Positions 13,401 to 25,030 of a stretch of 64,000 bases of DNA are shown piece by piece. Origin of the DNA: Ectocarpus siliculosus (lineage: Eukaryota > Sar > Phaeophyceae > Ectocarpales > Ectocarpaceae); assembly GCA_000310025.1 (NCBI GenBank), contig FN649758.1:1956526-2020525 (forward strand), written 5' to 3'. How positions within the stretch are numbered: the stretch's first letter is position 1; every line of letters starts with the position of its first letter. The translations under genes were made by a program, and so were the position numbers. The notes under the pieces are model-generated. The model did not search any database and was not told the origin of the DNA. It saw nothing but the letters and a program-made list of their open reading frames with translations.

Positions 13401-16400
13401 CAGCCCCCAACGCCTCCTCCTTCTTAACAAGGGACGGAGCGAGAGCCCGCCCGCCCCGCGCCCGCGGCGCCTCCTTATCCCGCCTACCGTACCCTCTCAC
13501 CCCATCGCCACCGATCCCTCTCAAGTAGAACACCCCCGGGAAAAGCCTATCTAACGGAAACCCGGGGACAAATACAAAACCACCCCCCCCTGCTCCTCCT
13601 CCCGCGGAAGGCGAAGAAGAGGACGCGAGGGCGTGGGCGTGGGAGCGCGCCGCGAGCGCGGCGTCAAGCTCCGCCGGCGGCAAGCGCTCGCGATCGGCCA
13701 GTCGCTCCGACAGGCCCACCGCTTCCGCTATCTTGGCGACGCTGAAGGTAGGCGTGGCTGCTGCTGCGGCGGCCGCCGTCACAGCGGTAGTGTCTCGGAA
13801 GTGCAGCTCGTACATGGTGGCCACCGCGCTGAGGGTTTGGGCAGCAACGGCGTTGCGGGAAGAGGGTTCATAAAAGACAAGTGGCCAACAAACCGCAGGG
13901 CTACGTGTTTGCTTCGGGTTGGGTTTCTGAGTGTGCTTTTCCACAAACCTGAGAACCGGCACGACATGCTCGTTCGTGAGATTCCTTGCTCTTCGTGGGC
14001 GACTCCGGTCGCGTTTCAAAACACCTTGATACTCCCATAGAATACTGCCGGGGCGAGTAAGCTTCATACTGGTAGGAACAAACCGGCCGCACTCGCTGTT
14101 GACAGTAATCTTCCCTTCCGAACCGAATCAACTCTTGACCTCCTCCCAGGCGCGCGACGCGAAAAGAGCTCTCTCGTCGCACCTACAGCCCGCGTACAGC
14201 TGTAACCTGACCTTCCTCTAGACGTTGGTCTGTTCCTGCCCCACCCCGTTGGCCTTCCAACTCTTTCCAACACTGCTTGCTCAACAACAACGACGAAAGA
14301 GACGATGAACACAAGCACTCATACAACGACACGTTGGTAGTATGCCCATACACGGTAACACTCTCTTCAAGGGCCACTCGGGAACCAGCGCGCGAGTACC
14401 CCCATCGTCCCTATACTTCCACAAACAAGAGTGGCAATACCAGATAAGCATTTACCATGTATCACCAGACACCAAACATGTTTCAACGGCCTTGAAATAG
14501 CATTTTCAGGAAAATTGTGACAATAACAGAGTTTCAACCGTTATTTTCTCACCCGCTGCCGTACGAGAACACGAGCGCGGTCTCCCCCTCCAGCGCCGCC
14601 CCGCGGGCGCACACCAGGCAAACGATGTTGGCGAACACCGAGGCGGTGTAGGTGTTGCCGATCTGCTTGCTGAGGCGGCACCCCGGCTCGACCTTGTTCC
14701 GGTAAGCCCCCGAGGACACCCCGGCGAACGCCTTGAGGGCCTTCTCGAGATCGCGGTCGTCGTACGTCTCCTGCGTGGGCGTACAAGACCACAACGGGGG
14801 GGGGGGGGGGCGGGGCGGGGCGGGGGCGTTCGCTCGACAAAAAAGGATGATCACTTGGATGGATTCGTGTAGATCAGAAAGGGACCGAAGCAAGGGACGG
14901 GAAGGACGGAAGGCAAGGTGTGTGCCATCTTCTTCCGGACCTCCCCCTTCGGTGTTTCTAGCGCAACTCGGATATCTTCTAGTGAGTGAGCATTAAGCAG
15001 CAGCAGCAGAGGAAGAGGATTGTCTGTCACCCTAGACCCCCCCGGGACCGCCGATTGGCCGGACGGGACAAATCGCATCCCCTTTTGAAAGAAAACTTGA
15101 TCGTTACAACTCGCTCAACAGTTGTCGCGACACGGACGGGTGCGTGCGCGCCCCTTCGTGGGCAAGCACGCGCAAGCACCTCCTAGTTGAGGAGAACGGC
15201 TGACAAACTTGCTGCGGCAACCCCCCCTCCCAGCCCTTTGCACCCGGTCTCCTGAGTAACTCCCTGCTACATCATCACAACATCACAACAGGACCGCACA
15301 CGCCCACACACCCGCGCTGTTCCAAGCAGCAATTGCGCGTTGTGCACGGGAGGGGTCAGGCACTTCCCGGTTCCTCTCAGGTTTTTACACCGTTCTCGTT
15401 CATCAGCTTGGTTTGTCAGCACGGTGGTCTCACTCAGAAAACTAGAGGGATGCTACACAACGCTCTTTAGTGGCCCCTCCACCCGCCGGCGTGGCAGCGC
15501 ATTTTCTTACCGTTGTCTCGCCAAAAAAAAACTACTGCCGTACAAGCGATTGCTCAGCCGCAGTGAGCGGCCTCCTCGCAACTGCAGAAGGAAACACTCA
15601 CGGGCAACCCGCCCCCCGCACGACGGTACGCACGCACCTCTGCGGGCACGTCGAGCCACTTCCCCAACGCCTCCTCCTGCCCCTCCCCCAGGGGTTTCCC
15701 TGTCCCCTTGAGGCGTCTCGCGTCGGAGAACGCCATCCTCGCGAACGATTTCTGCACCAGCTTGTTGTAAGGGGAGTGGCAAAGCACGTGCTCGACGTCG
15801 CCTAGCACGAACGGTGCCCGCTTGTCTCCGCCTCCCTCCTCCGCCTCCCCGTCCCCGGCAGAGGCAGCGGCAGCGGCGGCAGCAGCGGCGGCGGCCGTCT
15901 TTTTCGCCGCAAGGCGGTTGTAGCAGCTGTCGAGGGCGCGCAGGTAGCACGTCTGCGACAGCTGTCCATTCACCTTCACGTGCACGAGGAAACCGAGGGG
16001 GGGGTGGGGGGGGGGGGGCCCCCTTGTTTGGGGGTGATGCCGGGGGGGGGGAAAGNNNNNNNNNNNNNNNNNNNNNNNNNNNNNNNNNNNNNNNNNNNNN
16101 NNNNNNNNNNNNNNNNNNNNNNNNNNNNNNNNNNNNNNNNNNNNNNNNNNNNNNNAGGGGGTGATGCGGGGGGGGGCGATAGGGTGTCCATCCGGTGGGT
16201 ACACTGACAAGTTCACCAGGCATACTGCCGAGTTTCGGGCACAACAGCGTGTTAGAGGCGAATACTCGCGCCACGACACCCACGGCATACCAAACTTTCA
16301 CAAACGCAGTCCTTGCAGCTTTTATCGATATGTATGCATCGTTCTTGGACGTCCTTCACGAAACAGCCGTGGACTTTGCATGGCACCAGGGGCACGATCC

Positions 16401-19188
16401 AAGAGCAGGCGCTATAAAAAAAAAAAACAGTCCGTTAAGTCACCCCTATAGCTCCAGTCCCCTGTAGACTGACACCACCCCTATAGCCCCAGGCCGCTAC
16501 TACCAGCCGCACGCACATGCGCGTCACAACCTCGCTCTTCGCCCGGCTCACCCGCGGGTACTCCGAAGACATGTCGGGCTTGAAGAAGTCCCACACGTCG
16601 CAAGCGTATGATGCCCGGGTCTTCATGTTGATCACCAGCGGGGCGTCTGGCCCTACCAGGACAGCCACCGCGCCGCAGCCCCCCGTAGGGCGTGCCGGCC
16701 CCTGTCGCAGCACGAGATAAAAAAGGCGGCAAAGACAAGGTAGCGATACGGTGATCGATGGTGTGAGTGCCGGAAGCATGTGTACGTCTCTCGCTCTTCC
16801 TTCCCGATCCACAGGCAAGGACAGACGGAAGACGGGGAGGGGAGTTAAAGAAAAGCGCCAGATGTTCAGAACAGAGGGAGAGCAACACATCAAGCACGGT
16901 ATGCTCAGAAGAGGGATAGTGGCATATCAAGTAACACACGCTACACACTGTACAGCAGGACGCTCGAGTCACAAGTTTCACACAGGCCAAGCATGAAACC
17001 TGGTTTCACATGACACCATAGGGCTGGCGCTGCGCGGCTTGCAAAGCGACACATTTCTCCTACACACCTCTGCGTAGACCGCGATATCCGCTGCCACCAC
17101 GATGGCGTAGCGTCCGTCCCAGCCGCTGCTCTCGACCCAGGCGACGGCGTTCAGGAGCGCGGCCGTGCCTCCGTAGCAGGCGTTCACCGTAGTCACCCCC
17201 TCGATGTCGTCGTTGCCGCTGTCTTCGAAGAGAGACATGAGGACGGTCTTGGTTGACTTGGACTTGTCGATCAGGGTCTCGGTTCCCACCTTTGAGGGGG
17301 GTGTTGATGCGGCAGGAACACGAGGGTGCGATGCACAGACATAGTGGGAGAAGATGGTGGGGGGAGAGAGATGCCAAGACAGAGGGGAGGCAAGGAGAAA
17401 GAGAGGGCGGGAGAGAGAGGGAGGTGGAGAGGGAGGGAGGGAGAGGAGGAGGGAGAGAGAGAGTCAGGCCGAAAATAGCGGAGATCTCGTTAATGGTGGT
17501 GGTGACTACGTACACATCTTCCGCGAGGGCGGCTCCGGTCGAAGGCATCTGGGACAGGATGGCGAAGGATACAAAAGAGACAGGCAGAGAGAAGACAAGA
17601 CGACGCGTGCGCTCTCGCGAGCAAAACCACCGAACGTTCACACGAAAGGACACAACCTCACGCAACTCTCGGGTACAAAACAAGATAGAGGAAACACGAC
17701 GAGTCTGTGTCGAGTGGTCATCTACGGTTGCATGAAAAATCGACAAAACATGACGACTTCCTACCCGACAACGCCACGTATGGGTCTCCGTAGAAGAGAA
17801 AACTCAAAATCAGCCAGCCAATCACACCTCGATGCGGCCGATGCGGTCCTTGGGGACGTCGTACTTCTCCAGCAGCTGGGCCACCACGGTCAAGCACATC
17901 GAGTTGATGTCCTCTCGGTCCCTGTCGTCATTGTTTCCCACGAGCACGGCAGGGCGGGAAAATTCGGCATGGCTTGACAAGATAACATCGAACGGCAACG
18001 GCTTCTGCGAGTGTACCTTCAACTGGTGGCGTGTGTGCCTGACCAGGATGTAGCTTGACCACTGTCTTGACCTTGACTAGTGTTGGTCGTGTCTACATCA
18101 CGTTGTTCTGCTACGTCAAACAGCTGGTCAGCGTTGAAGGATGCATCCACCACAAACAACAAACGAGAACATCGCTCTGCACAACCTCCACCACACTCTC
18201 TCCCGAAGGCTAGAGAGTGCCGTGGAGGGTTAGAGAGACATACAGGTAGGCAAACAAAGACAGACGAATCCAAAATATTGCTCGCCCTGGTCTTGGCATT
18301 CACGTGTAGCACGCATGCCAGAAGACGCCCCCTACCAACCAAACGCATGGCGCCTCCAACCCCATGAAAGTAGGAAGTTCGAAAAAGACTAGACAACACT
18401 TTCACGTCCGCCCCAGCATGAGTACTTCATCCCAATCGCGCCCATCTCCATCCCCCCACCACACCCCTACCGACGAAACCAACCCTCCACGGTACAGCAG
18501 CACGCACGAACGGCATCGCCTCAGAGTGTTTCGTCTTCTGGGTTCACATATATTTTCTTTTGTGCTCACCCGGTGAAGGCCATCGCCTCCTGGCCCAGGC
18601 CGATCGTGTACTTCCCGGCCGACACACCGTTCGCCACCTCCAGGTCTTCCTGCTCGGGAAGGGCCGCGCGGCGCAAGCCCGCGTGTGTGTCGCCGACAAC
18701 AAGCGAGGGTCCGTCATACATAATCAACGACACTGCTGTTGACGACGCGCATTGATCCGTCGAGAGCTTAACTTGCTACCTAGGAGGGGCGTGACGCGGA
18801 ATGCTGTTTGTACTCCCGCAGCTTGCAGAGACGTGTGACTAGTTTTCGCCAAGCGCTTTTCCGGAAATCAGACAGCGGAAAGGGTGGTCTGTCACCGTGA
18901 TCCCACCACTGCCACATGATCGTGCATACAGAGGCTGTAGAGTAGCGCCCGGCTGCAGAGCTCTACAACATGCGACATGCCTCCGTGCACGGCGACGGAA
19001 AGACACCGCCCCACCTGCTCCGCACGGGCCGCGTTCGCATGCTCTTCTTGTTGTTGTTGGTGGTGGTGCGCATGTTTGCTTACCTGAGAGACAAAGGTGC
19101 TGGGAAAGTAGACATCGGCCGCCAGGATGCCGACATTGTCAGGCCTGCCCTCGCCGCCCCCTCCCCCCGCCGGCGCCGACACGCTCAT
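2663..19188 (-). CDS. HMG-CoA synthase fused to beta-ketoacyl synthase
   Basis: Nineteen exons: 19188-19084, 18649-18570, 17921-17828, 17289-17068, 16701-16552, 15973-15638, 14770-14553, 13828-12934, 11895-11743, 11391-11239, 10615-10457, 10006-9909, 9380-9269, 8814-8599, 5459-5367, 4749-4666, 4121-3930, 3188-3075, 2797-2663. All junctions are GT-AG and in phase, giving about 1202 residues. Residues 1-518 are HMG-CoA synthase, which condenses acetyl-CoA with acetoacetyl-CoA in the mevalonate pathway. Residues 519-646 are an Ala/Ser/Glu-rich linker. Residues 647-1202 are a thiolase-fold ketoacyl synthase. The start ATG was chosen because the next residues ([12 protein letters not shown]) match the usual N terminus of HMG-CoA synthases; no targeting peptide is obvious. 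Least certain are exon 15 (a 31-codon Pro-rich exon after a weak acceptor) and the donor of exon 11. An intron gap (16056-16155) lies between exons 5 and 6. No acyl carrier or acyltransferase domain is seen. Confidence 0.9.
7019..7288. repeat. Large imperfect palindrome (MITE-like) in an intron
   Basis: The left arm (about 7019-7150) and the reverse complement of the right arm (about 7156-7288) match with scattered mismatches. For example, ccaggtctgaagcatgcc pairs with ggcgtgcttcaaacctgg, and tccgcaaacaggtggatg pairs with catccacctgtttgcgga across a short centre. Read outward, both arms encode similar peptides with a shared KEAF.R.TNAAG pattern. The palindrome lies in the 3.1 kb intron between exons 14 and 15 of the fusion gene. 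A foldback or miniature inverted-repeat element is likely. Confidence 0.75.
7470..7672 (+). repeat. Degenerate GGTTGCTGT repeats
   Basis: The core (a/t)GGTTGCT(g/c)T recurs at irregular spacing, near 7471, 7503, 7542, 7631 and 7661. The copies differ in the following bases. It sits in the same intron as the 7.0-7.3 kb palindrome. Confidence 0.5.
8263..8538 (-). other. Unexplained ORF inside a ketoacyl synthase intron
   Basis: An open stretch of about 87 codons follows an ATAG at 8543-8540, on the same strand as the fusion gene and just downstream of exon 14. The peptide is not low-complexity (Trp-rich, with [13 protein letters not shown]). I do not recognise it. It cannot be read straight into exon 15 without a further donor site. 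It may be a fragment of a transposon, an alternative terminal exon, or chance. Confidence 0.3.
10368..10450 (+). repeat. (CAA)n microsatellite
   Basis: An almost uninterrupted CAA tract of about 27 units lies in the intron between exons 11 and 12 of the fusion gene, starting a few bases from the exon 11 donor (GTAGGT at 10456-10451). It reads as Gln or Leu runs in other frames, but these are not coding here. Its closeness to the donor could affect splicing if the length varies. Confidence 0.9.
12850..12932. repeat. CTGTCT/CTCT-rich simple repeat
   Basis: Interrupted TCTGTCTC repeats sit immediately downstream of the exon 8 donor of the fusion gene (GTGAAG from 12933, minus strand). On the minus strand they read as a run of Arg, Asp, Glu and Gln codons beyond the conserved sequence; the in-phase donor after VEKNVVQ shows this stretch is intronic. 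Confidence 0.7.
13480..19188 (-). other. HMG-CoA synthase module of the fusion
   Basis: The module spans residues 1-518 and has the full length of the eukaryotic enzyme. The catalytic Cys is at residue 131 in NACYGGTAA, the general base Glu is at 97 in VGTETLID, and the catalytic His is at 283 in [12 protein letters not shown]. Other family blocks are [83 protein letters not shown] and the C-terminal [11 protein letters not shown]. An Ala run at about residues 243-254 is an insertion in a surface loop before the His block. All three catalytic residues are present, so the module should be active. Confidence 0.95.
16003..16180. repeat. Poly-G minisatellite with assembly gap
   Basis: Runs of eight to twelve G flank a 100-base N gap (16056-16155). 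A short motif, gggggtgatgc followed by a G run, occurs on both sides. The gap is inside the intron between exons 5 and 6 of the fusion gene, and exon 6 ends about 30 bases away. The true length is unknown. Confidence 0.8.
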
Positions 19189-21218
19189 GTTCTCCCTGAT
19201 GTATCTCCTCCACGCGCCCTCACACTTGACACACCCAACTGCCGACAAAGAGCCAGCGGAACTAGGTAGATGGCTCGCCCGCTCTCCCCGGCTAACCACA
19301 CACACCAGAGGACAGCAACACCAGCACCGGCAGCGAGCGACATGATTAATCTCGGGGGGTGGTCGGTACAGGATAGCTTTTGGGTATCAGGTACCACATG
19401 AAGCTATCTATGGCTGCCCGACTAGGTTCCGAGGCGAACCTGCCTGGACTCTTAGGGCAGCTGGGGCCTCGTACTGCTGGTTGTAGCGTACGCCAACAAC
19501 CCTCAGTTCGAAACCAGCGTTGTAGGAACTGTTTGCGCGTAGGTTGTCAAGCTGATTGCGTGCATATGTACTGTTTGCTTGTTATGGCTCCTCTTGCCGC
19601 TGAACCTACAAGGCAATACTGCTGTTGCTGTAACACCCATCAGGCTGTCCACGTTTCAACAAGACTCCTGAAACGGCATCCCGCAGCAATGAAAGAGAGC
19701 AGGGCAGAGCTGGAACTTTGCACGGCGAAAGAGCAAAAACAGAGTGTACGGGCCGGCTCTTGTGTATAGGTAGGGCAGAGCAAACCTTTGCGTGTAAAAA
19801 CAGGCAGAGCAAGAGTGGTCTCACTGAGTTCCGCCTGAGGGGTCAGGCTGCCGCACACCCGTCGAAGGTCGAAGGCAGAGCCAGCCAGCAGAGGTAATAT
19901 GAATAACATGAACACAAATAGAAGTAAAATGAAGAAGACAGTTTTTGGCCAGAGGTTTACAATCCCCACGACTGTAACACAGGCCGTTGCAGCAGGATAC
20001 ACGGGGCGAAAATAAAAGGAGCGGATCACGCGTATGCTGTGGGCTGGGCGAGATCCTTGGAATACGTGAACGGCGGCGTCGGGACGCGAGAGCACACACC
20101 TCAGATCCAAACAAACGATTTGAAAATAGAAAGTAGAACCAGAACTGCTGTGTTCCCCGCCGTCCGAAGAACAATTTGAAAAGGGGAATTTCCTTCCCTC
20201 CACTGACACCGGCGGTGAATAAAATGTTGCTGCCTCCGCTCCAACACAGAACGCCATCTTCTGCTCCACCCTTCTCTTTCTCTCGTGCTCTCACTACTCC
20301 CGTGCTGTGCGCGAAAGAGTACTAAGTCTACTGCTGCTACCTCGGTGCTGGCGGCTAGCTATCAGGTACCTACGTAGCTTCCGCAGCTGGAGCTCCTGTC
20401 CTCACCCTATGCTCTCGTCACGGAAAGCCTCAGCACGAAAGTGGAAGGCCTCCAACATACACAGAAGCTTGCCGACCAAGGGTCGGGCACCCTCCTGCCT
20501 CTCACCTGCCCACGCTCTTCCAGAAGACACTGCTGCTGTACACTGCTACATAGCTGCGGCTGTGGGCGCGTAGCAGAATGCAGACACGGTGCCACCATAC
20601 CCCCCTCTCTCTCAACTGTTTTCTTCCTCTGTCGTGCCCCCTGTGAGGACTCCTCGTCTCGCTACTTTACTCTCCGAACTGGCATGAACTTAGGCCCACC
20701 AACAACGCTACGGATCGCCAACACCACGTACTCAGCTACCGCTGCCGCCGCCGGAGCTTCTCAGGAGCTCCATATTCTTACCGCACGTTCCCAAACAGTC
20801 GCAACCACGGATCACTCGAGCATACATCGCGACACATCCGATTCCGTGCCTTTCCGAAATCGTGGGCCCAACCTGCTTTGCTCATCTTTAAACGAGGAGG
20901 AGTAAGCCTACCAGGTGAGAGCCCGCACAGAGGGGGCGGGGAGAGGGCCCTTCGCGTGTGTGTAGCTAGGCAGCACCAGAGAGAGAGCGGATAATATAAG
21001 GCATCCGCATTTTAGAAGCGCTCTGGAGTAGACGTAGGAACGGTCATATGCATACAGCAACTTCGACCCACGTGCCGGCTTCCGGAGGGATCCATCCGAG
21101 GGGAAACAAGTCAACAACTGCTGCTTCCCGCTGTTGCTATTGTTTTTAAATCCCCCGCAAATAGATATACCCCCGGATCAGAGGCTGCGAGGAAGGCAAG
21201 AAGGAAGAGAGGAGCGCG
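19189..21218. other. Divergent intergenic region, fusion gene and Maf1
   Basis: About 2.0 kb separates the start codon of the minus-strand fusion gene from the start codon of plus-strand Maf1. It must hold both promoters and 5' leaders. I see no TATA box I would defend and no conserved protein. CT/CTGCTG-rich patches occur around 20300-20560. Open frames here look like chance. Confidence 0.5.
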
Positions 21219-24200
21219 ATGAAGTATCTGGACGAGCCTAGACTTGCCTACTGGAGCAACTTCCTGCGGAGCGTGGAGCTTGGGGACAGGCTGCTGTCCG
21301 TCCGCACGGACGCCTTTTCGTGTGAGTGTTGTAGGAGAAACACAACGGTGTAGCATCAGGACGTCGTGTGTGGTCTTACTGCTGTACATCTATGCGCCCC
21401 CAAAACTGAACATTACAAACATACCCAAAGCAAAACATGCCCAGCACTAAATATATTTTGTTTATGGTATCCCCGACGAGAATTTAGTTCGCGCAGTTTT
21501 TTTCAAAATGACGTATACTACACGTCGGTACGTTTGTACAGGACCTCGCCCTCAAGCCGTTAGTGATGCCGAATCTAATGTTCCAGGCGGACAGACATTC
21601 AGTCGTCTTGTGGCGACACCCACCGAGCCAGTGGATAAATGGTTGACACACAGCAACCATGGGCTCTCCTTCTTTTGTGCTTTTTCGTTCCTACGTGTGT
21701 GTGTTTGGGCGATTCTCAGCGTGGGCTAACTATCCTCTTTGCGCCCGCCTCCCCGCACTTGTCTTGAGAGTACGTACCACACAACTGCCTCTTCCAAAAT
21801 GGTTCACTTTTTTGTAGGCATGCCAGTGAAGTGTCTCCGCTATTTAGCGTTTCCTCAAGGCGTTTTTTGAGGGCGTCTCCGCATCAGCCAATGATGGCAC
21901 CGATACTCAGTGAGGGCGGTGGGTTTGAAAGCGTTTCGTTCAGAGATTTCCTCACGCGAATCGGTCCGTCTAGCGCAACCTCTTGCTTGGTACCACAGCA
22001 GTGGGGTATAAGTCGAGCTTTGAGAAATGGTTTGTTTGAGGGGTGTGCGATGAACACCAGTCTCGCGGTGGTACCCAGCGTTTCCATTTCGCGGGGCCTC
22101 GTGGCCTTATCGTGCACGGCAAAAGTTCCTTTCGAAACATCTCGCCGTGGTCTGCTGCTTCCCACTTGCTCCACGCCGCATCACGACTCCCTCCCATAGG
22201 GCTAATCTCGAAGCAAAGCGGGGGGAGTCTCCCACTTCTATCGCCTCCTCTACTTGAAACCCTTGGTTGTGTTGAATGCTGTACAGTCAGTATAGTTTTA
22301 CTATAGTGCGTACGAATTGTTCGACGCAGCAGTACACGAAGCGCGATCCCGCAGGATCATGATCACCGACAACACAAACCATGGTTGGGTGATCTGTTCT
22401 TCTCTGTGCTGCGCGGGGGTCGCTGACCCGTGGCCAATGTCCTCTGCCAGACCTACCTCGTTCACCACAGAGTAACGGGGCGAGGGATGGCGCATGAACG
22501 TACGTTACGAGAGATATGCTCTTTTCTACCACAGCAGTTGGAACGGTTTGTCGCGAAGTTCATCGGAAAACGTTGGCGAGAACTCTCGGCACAGGCACAC
22601 CTTCGGCCGTCTGTTTGAACGGGGGCCACCGTATTAGCAGATAATGCCGCACAGGGTATGTGTGTCTATAAGGTAGCTTTTAATCTCTTCTCGGTATTTA
22701 CAGACACAACCAGAGTTTTTACACCACTGCTTGATGGCAACCCCATGAGAAGTTTCTGGTGCCCAGTACATCCGTCCAAGAACAGAACCGTACCCCTGCC
22801 GTCGAACCGTCAAGTGTACCGCACTTGGCATGCCTTTACACAAGCTGTTTGAAGTGCTTTCGATCAGGAAGCTAGGGGGCGCGTTGCCTGACGCTGACTT
22901 TTTTTATCTGTTCCAACGACTAGACTCAAAAAGGCGGTTTGGTTGTTGCTGTACACGTTTGCATACGCATGATGCAGCCGCCTTGCACCAACGTTGCGCA
23001 CGAATGTTGATTCAAGCCTTTTTGGGGTGGTTTTGTGCTTTGTGTTGCCAACCCATACATCAGTATTCCAGAAGCTATCCGCCGACGACGAAACGAGTTG
23101 TGATTTTTGTTTTTTGAACGGCATTCGCCTGCGCGTGCGTGTTCCGGGTGGATGGATGGGAGTTGGTTTCGTTTGCCCAACTTCGTCCCCATTTATGGCA
23201 GTTGTTTGTGCTTTGTGCTCTGTGGGATGTATGCATGACATCAACGAAAAGGTAACTTGTAGGATATGGCAATACTTGTGGGAGACCTCGCCAACTTGGA
23301 AACCACGACTCTCAAAACATTCCCCGTGATTTCGTGAGGATGCAAGGGTGCGCCTCTTCATGTTGGCTGTCGTGGTGGACCGGCCAGCTTTTGGTTATCA
23401 AACCCCGCATTGAAGGTCTATGTCTACCCTAGTAGCTTGCCGATGCAGTAAAAACTGAATTTGAGTCGAGCTCCGAATTCGAGCCACGGGCTTTCTGCTT
23501 GCTTCACGGGGATCGTGTGTCTTCCTCAACTTGTTTTTTCTGCCAGCAACCTTGACGCTTTGAGATGTTTGATTTACGCGTACCCTGTTTTGGCCCCCCC
23601 GCCACGGCGGAAGCTTGTCTCATCAAACCAAGGGTGCGGAAGAGGGGGAACTGGGACCGACAACACCTTTCAGCCATCTCACCACGCAACAGCCCCCCTC
23701 TCTTTTTTTTGACAACAACGAACACCGCCACCACCACTCGCAGGCAAAAAAGCCGGCGACGACAAGCGACTGTCCAAGGAACTCGAGCGCCAGCTCAGCG
23801 CCTCCCTACCGACCCCGTCCCGGTCATCATCAGCGCCCTCCGCGGCCTCCGCCGCCGCCGTTACTCCGACGACCACCACCCCCGCAGCGGGCGGGTTTAC
23901 TGCGGGTGGCGGCGGCGGCGGCGCGGCGGCGGGGGCGGCCTTTGGCACGTCCCCTAGCTTCGGGGTGTTGACCGATGTCGGGGTGCGTCGGACGCTGGTG
24001 GACCTTATCTGCACCATGAACGCCTCCTTCCCGGACTACGACTTCAGCGGTGTTAGGCCGGACAGCTTCGACAAGGAGGCCAGCGTCAGCCTCGTGAGAA
24101 ATAAGGTGCGCAGGCGGCGAGCAGCTTGGCGTTCTTGCGACGACGGGGACGCCTCGAACATTTGGGGGCCTTATTCTCTCGCCCGCCCCTTCCCAGATGT

Positions 24201-24993
24201 TTTTGCAAGTTATTTACTATTCAGACAGCACGTCCACGTGCTTCTTGTCCTCGAACAGCATTGCAACGGTCGTGGACCTAATCGAGTACAGTTTGTTGTT
24301 TGTTTTTCTCACGAAAAACCGTTCTCCCCGTGTCCAAATGACGGCACCAAAATGCCCTATTCTCTACAATGGCCCTAATAACCCTTGATTTTGTCGTTTT
24401 CTGCGTCGTGTTGGTGTTTTTTGTCCGTCTGCCGTGCATGCGTCTTTCTCGATCAGGTCAACGCCGCCCTTGCGGAGGTGTCCGTGATACACAACAAGAT
24501 ATTCCTGGAGAGCTTCTGGGCCGACTTGGACGAGGTGATGACGCTCAAGGACTGCGAGGTGAGCGTGCGTCTATAAATCGGGACTATTCTACACAATCTC
24601 CTATTGATAGGTTGCTCTTGTGCGTTTGCGTGTGATAAGATTTAGGTGCTTTGCTTCTTTTTTTCGCCATCGTCTGGGAACCATAGCTAGTTCTAACAAC
24701 AAGAAGACGGAACGCATCCGACTGAGCTACGCTTCGGCTAGTCGGTATTTTTTTTCTTTTTTGGTCCTCTGTGGAAAGGAGGTGATGACACTCACGGTTC
24801 GCCGTGTGGTTGATGTTGCCGCCGCTGCTTTGTTTTTCGAATGAATGAGCTTCTTCTTCCCGCGGAAATCACGTGGTAAATTATTTGATGAATTGGACCT
24901 GATTCTTCGTTGCTATCGCCGCCGCTGTTTCCTCTTTTGTGGAATGGATGAGGTCTGCGAATACTGTTGGGTCCGGTTCTTACTTGTTGCTGC

Positions 24994-25030
<37 letters not shown>

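Noticed and set aside
12962-13528. Long Ala/Ser/Pro-rich ORF on the plus strand
   Set aside because: It is the mirror of the linker region of fusion exon 8; GC-rich repeats keep all frames open, and only the minus strand has conserved motifs.
19640-20269. 209-codon ORF on the minus strand between the fusion gene and Maf1
   Set aside because: Mixed composition with no conserved motif, and overlapping open frames in two other readings.
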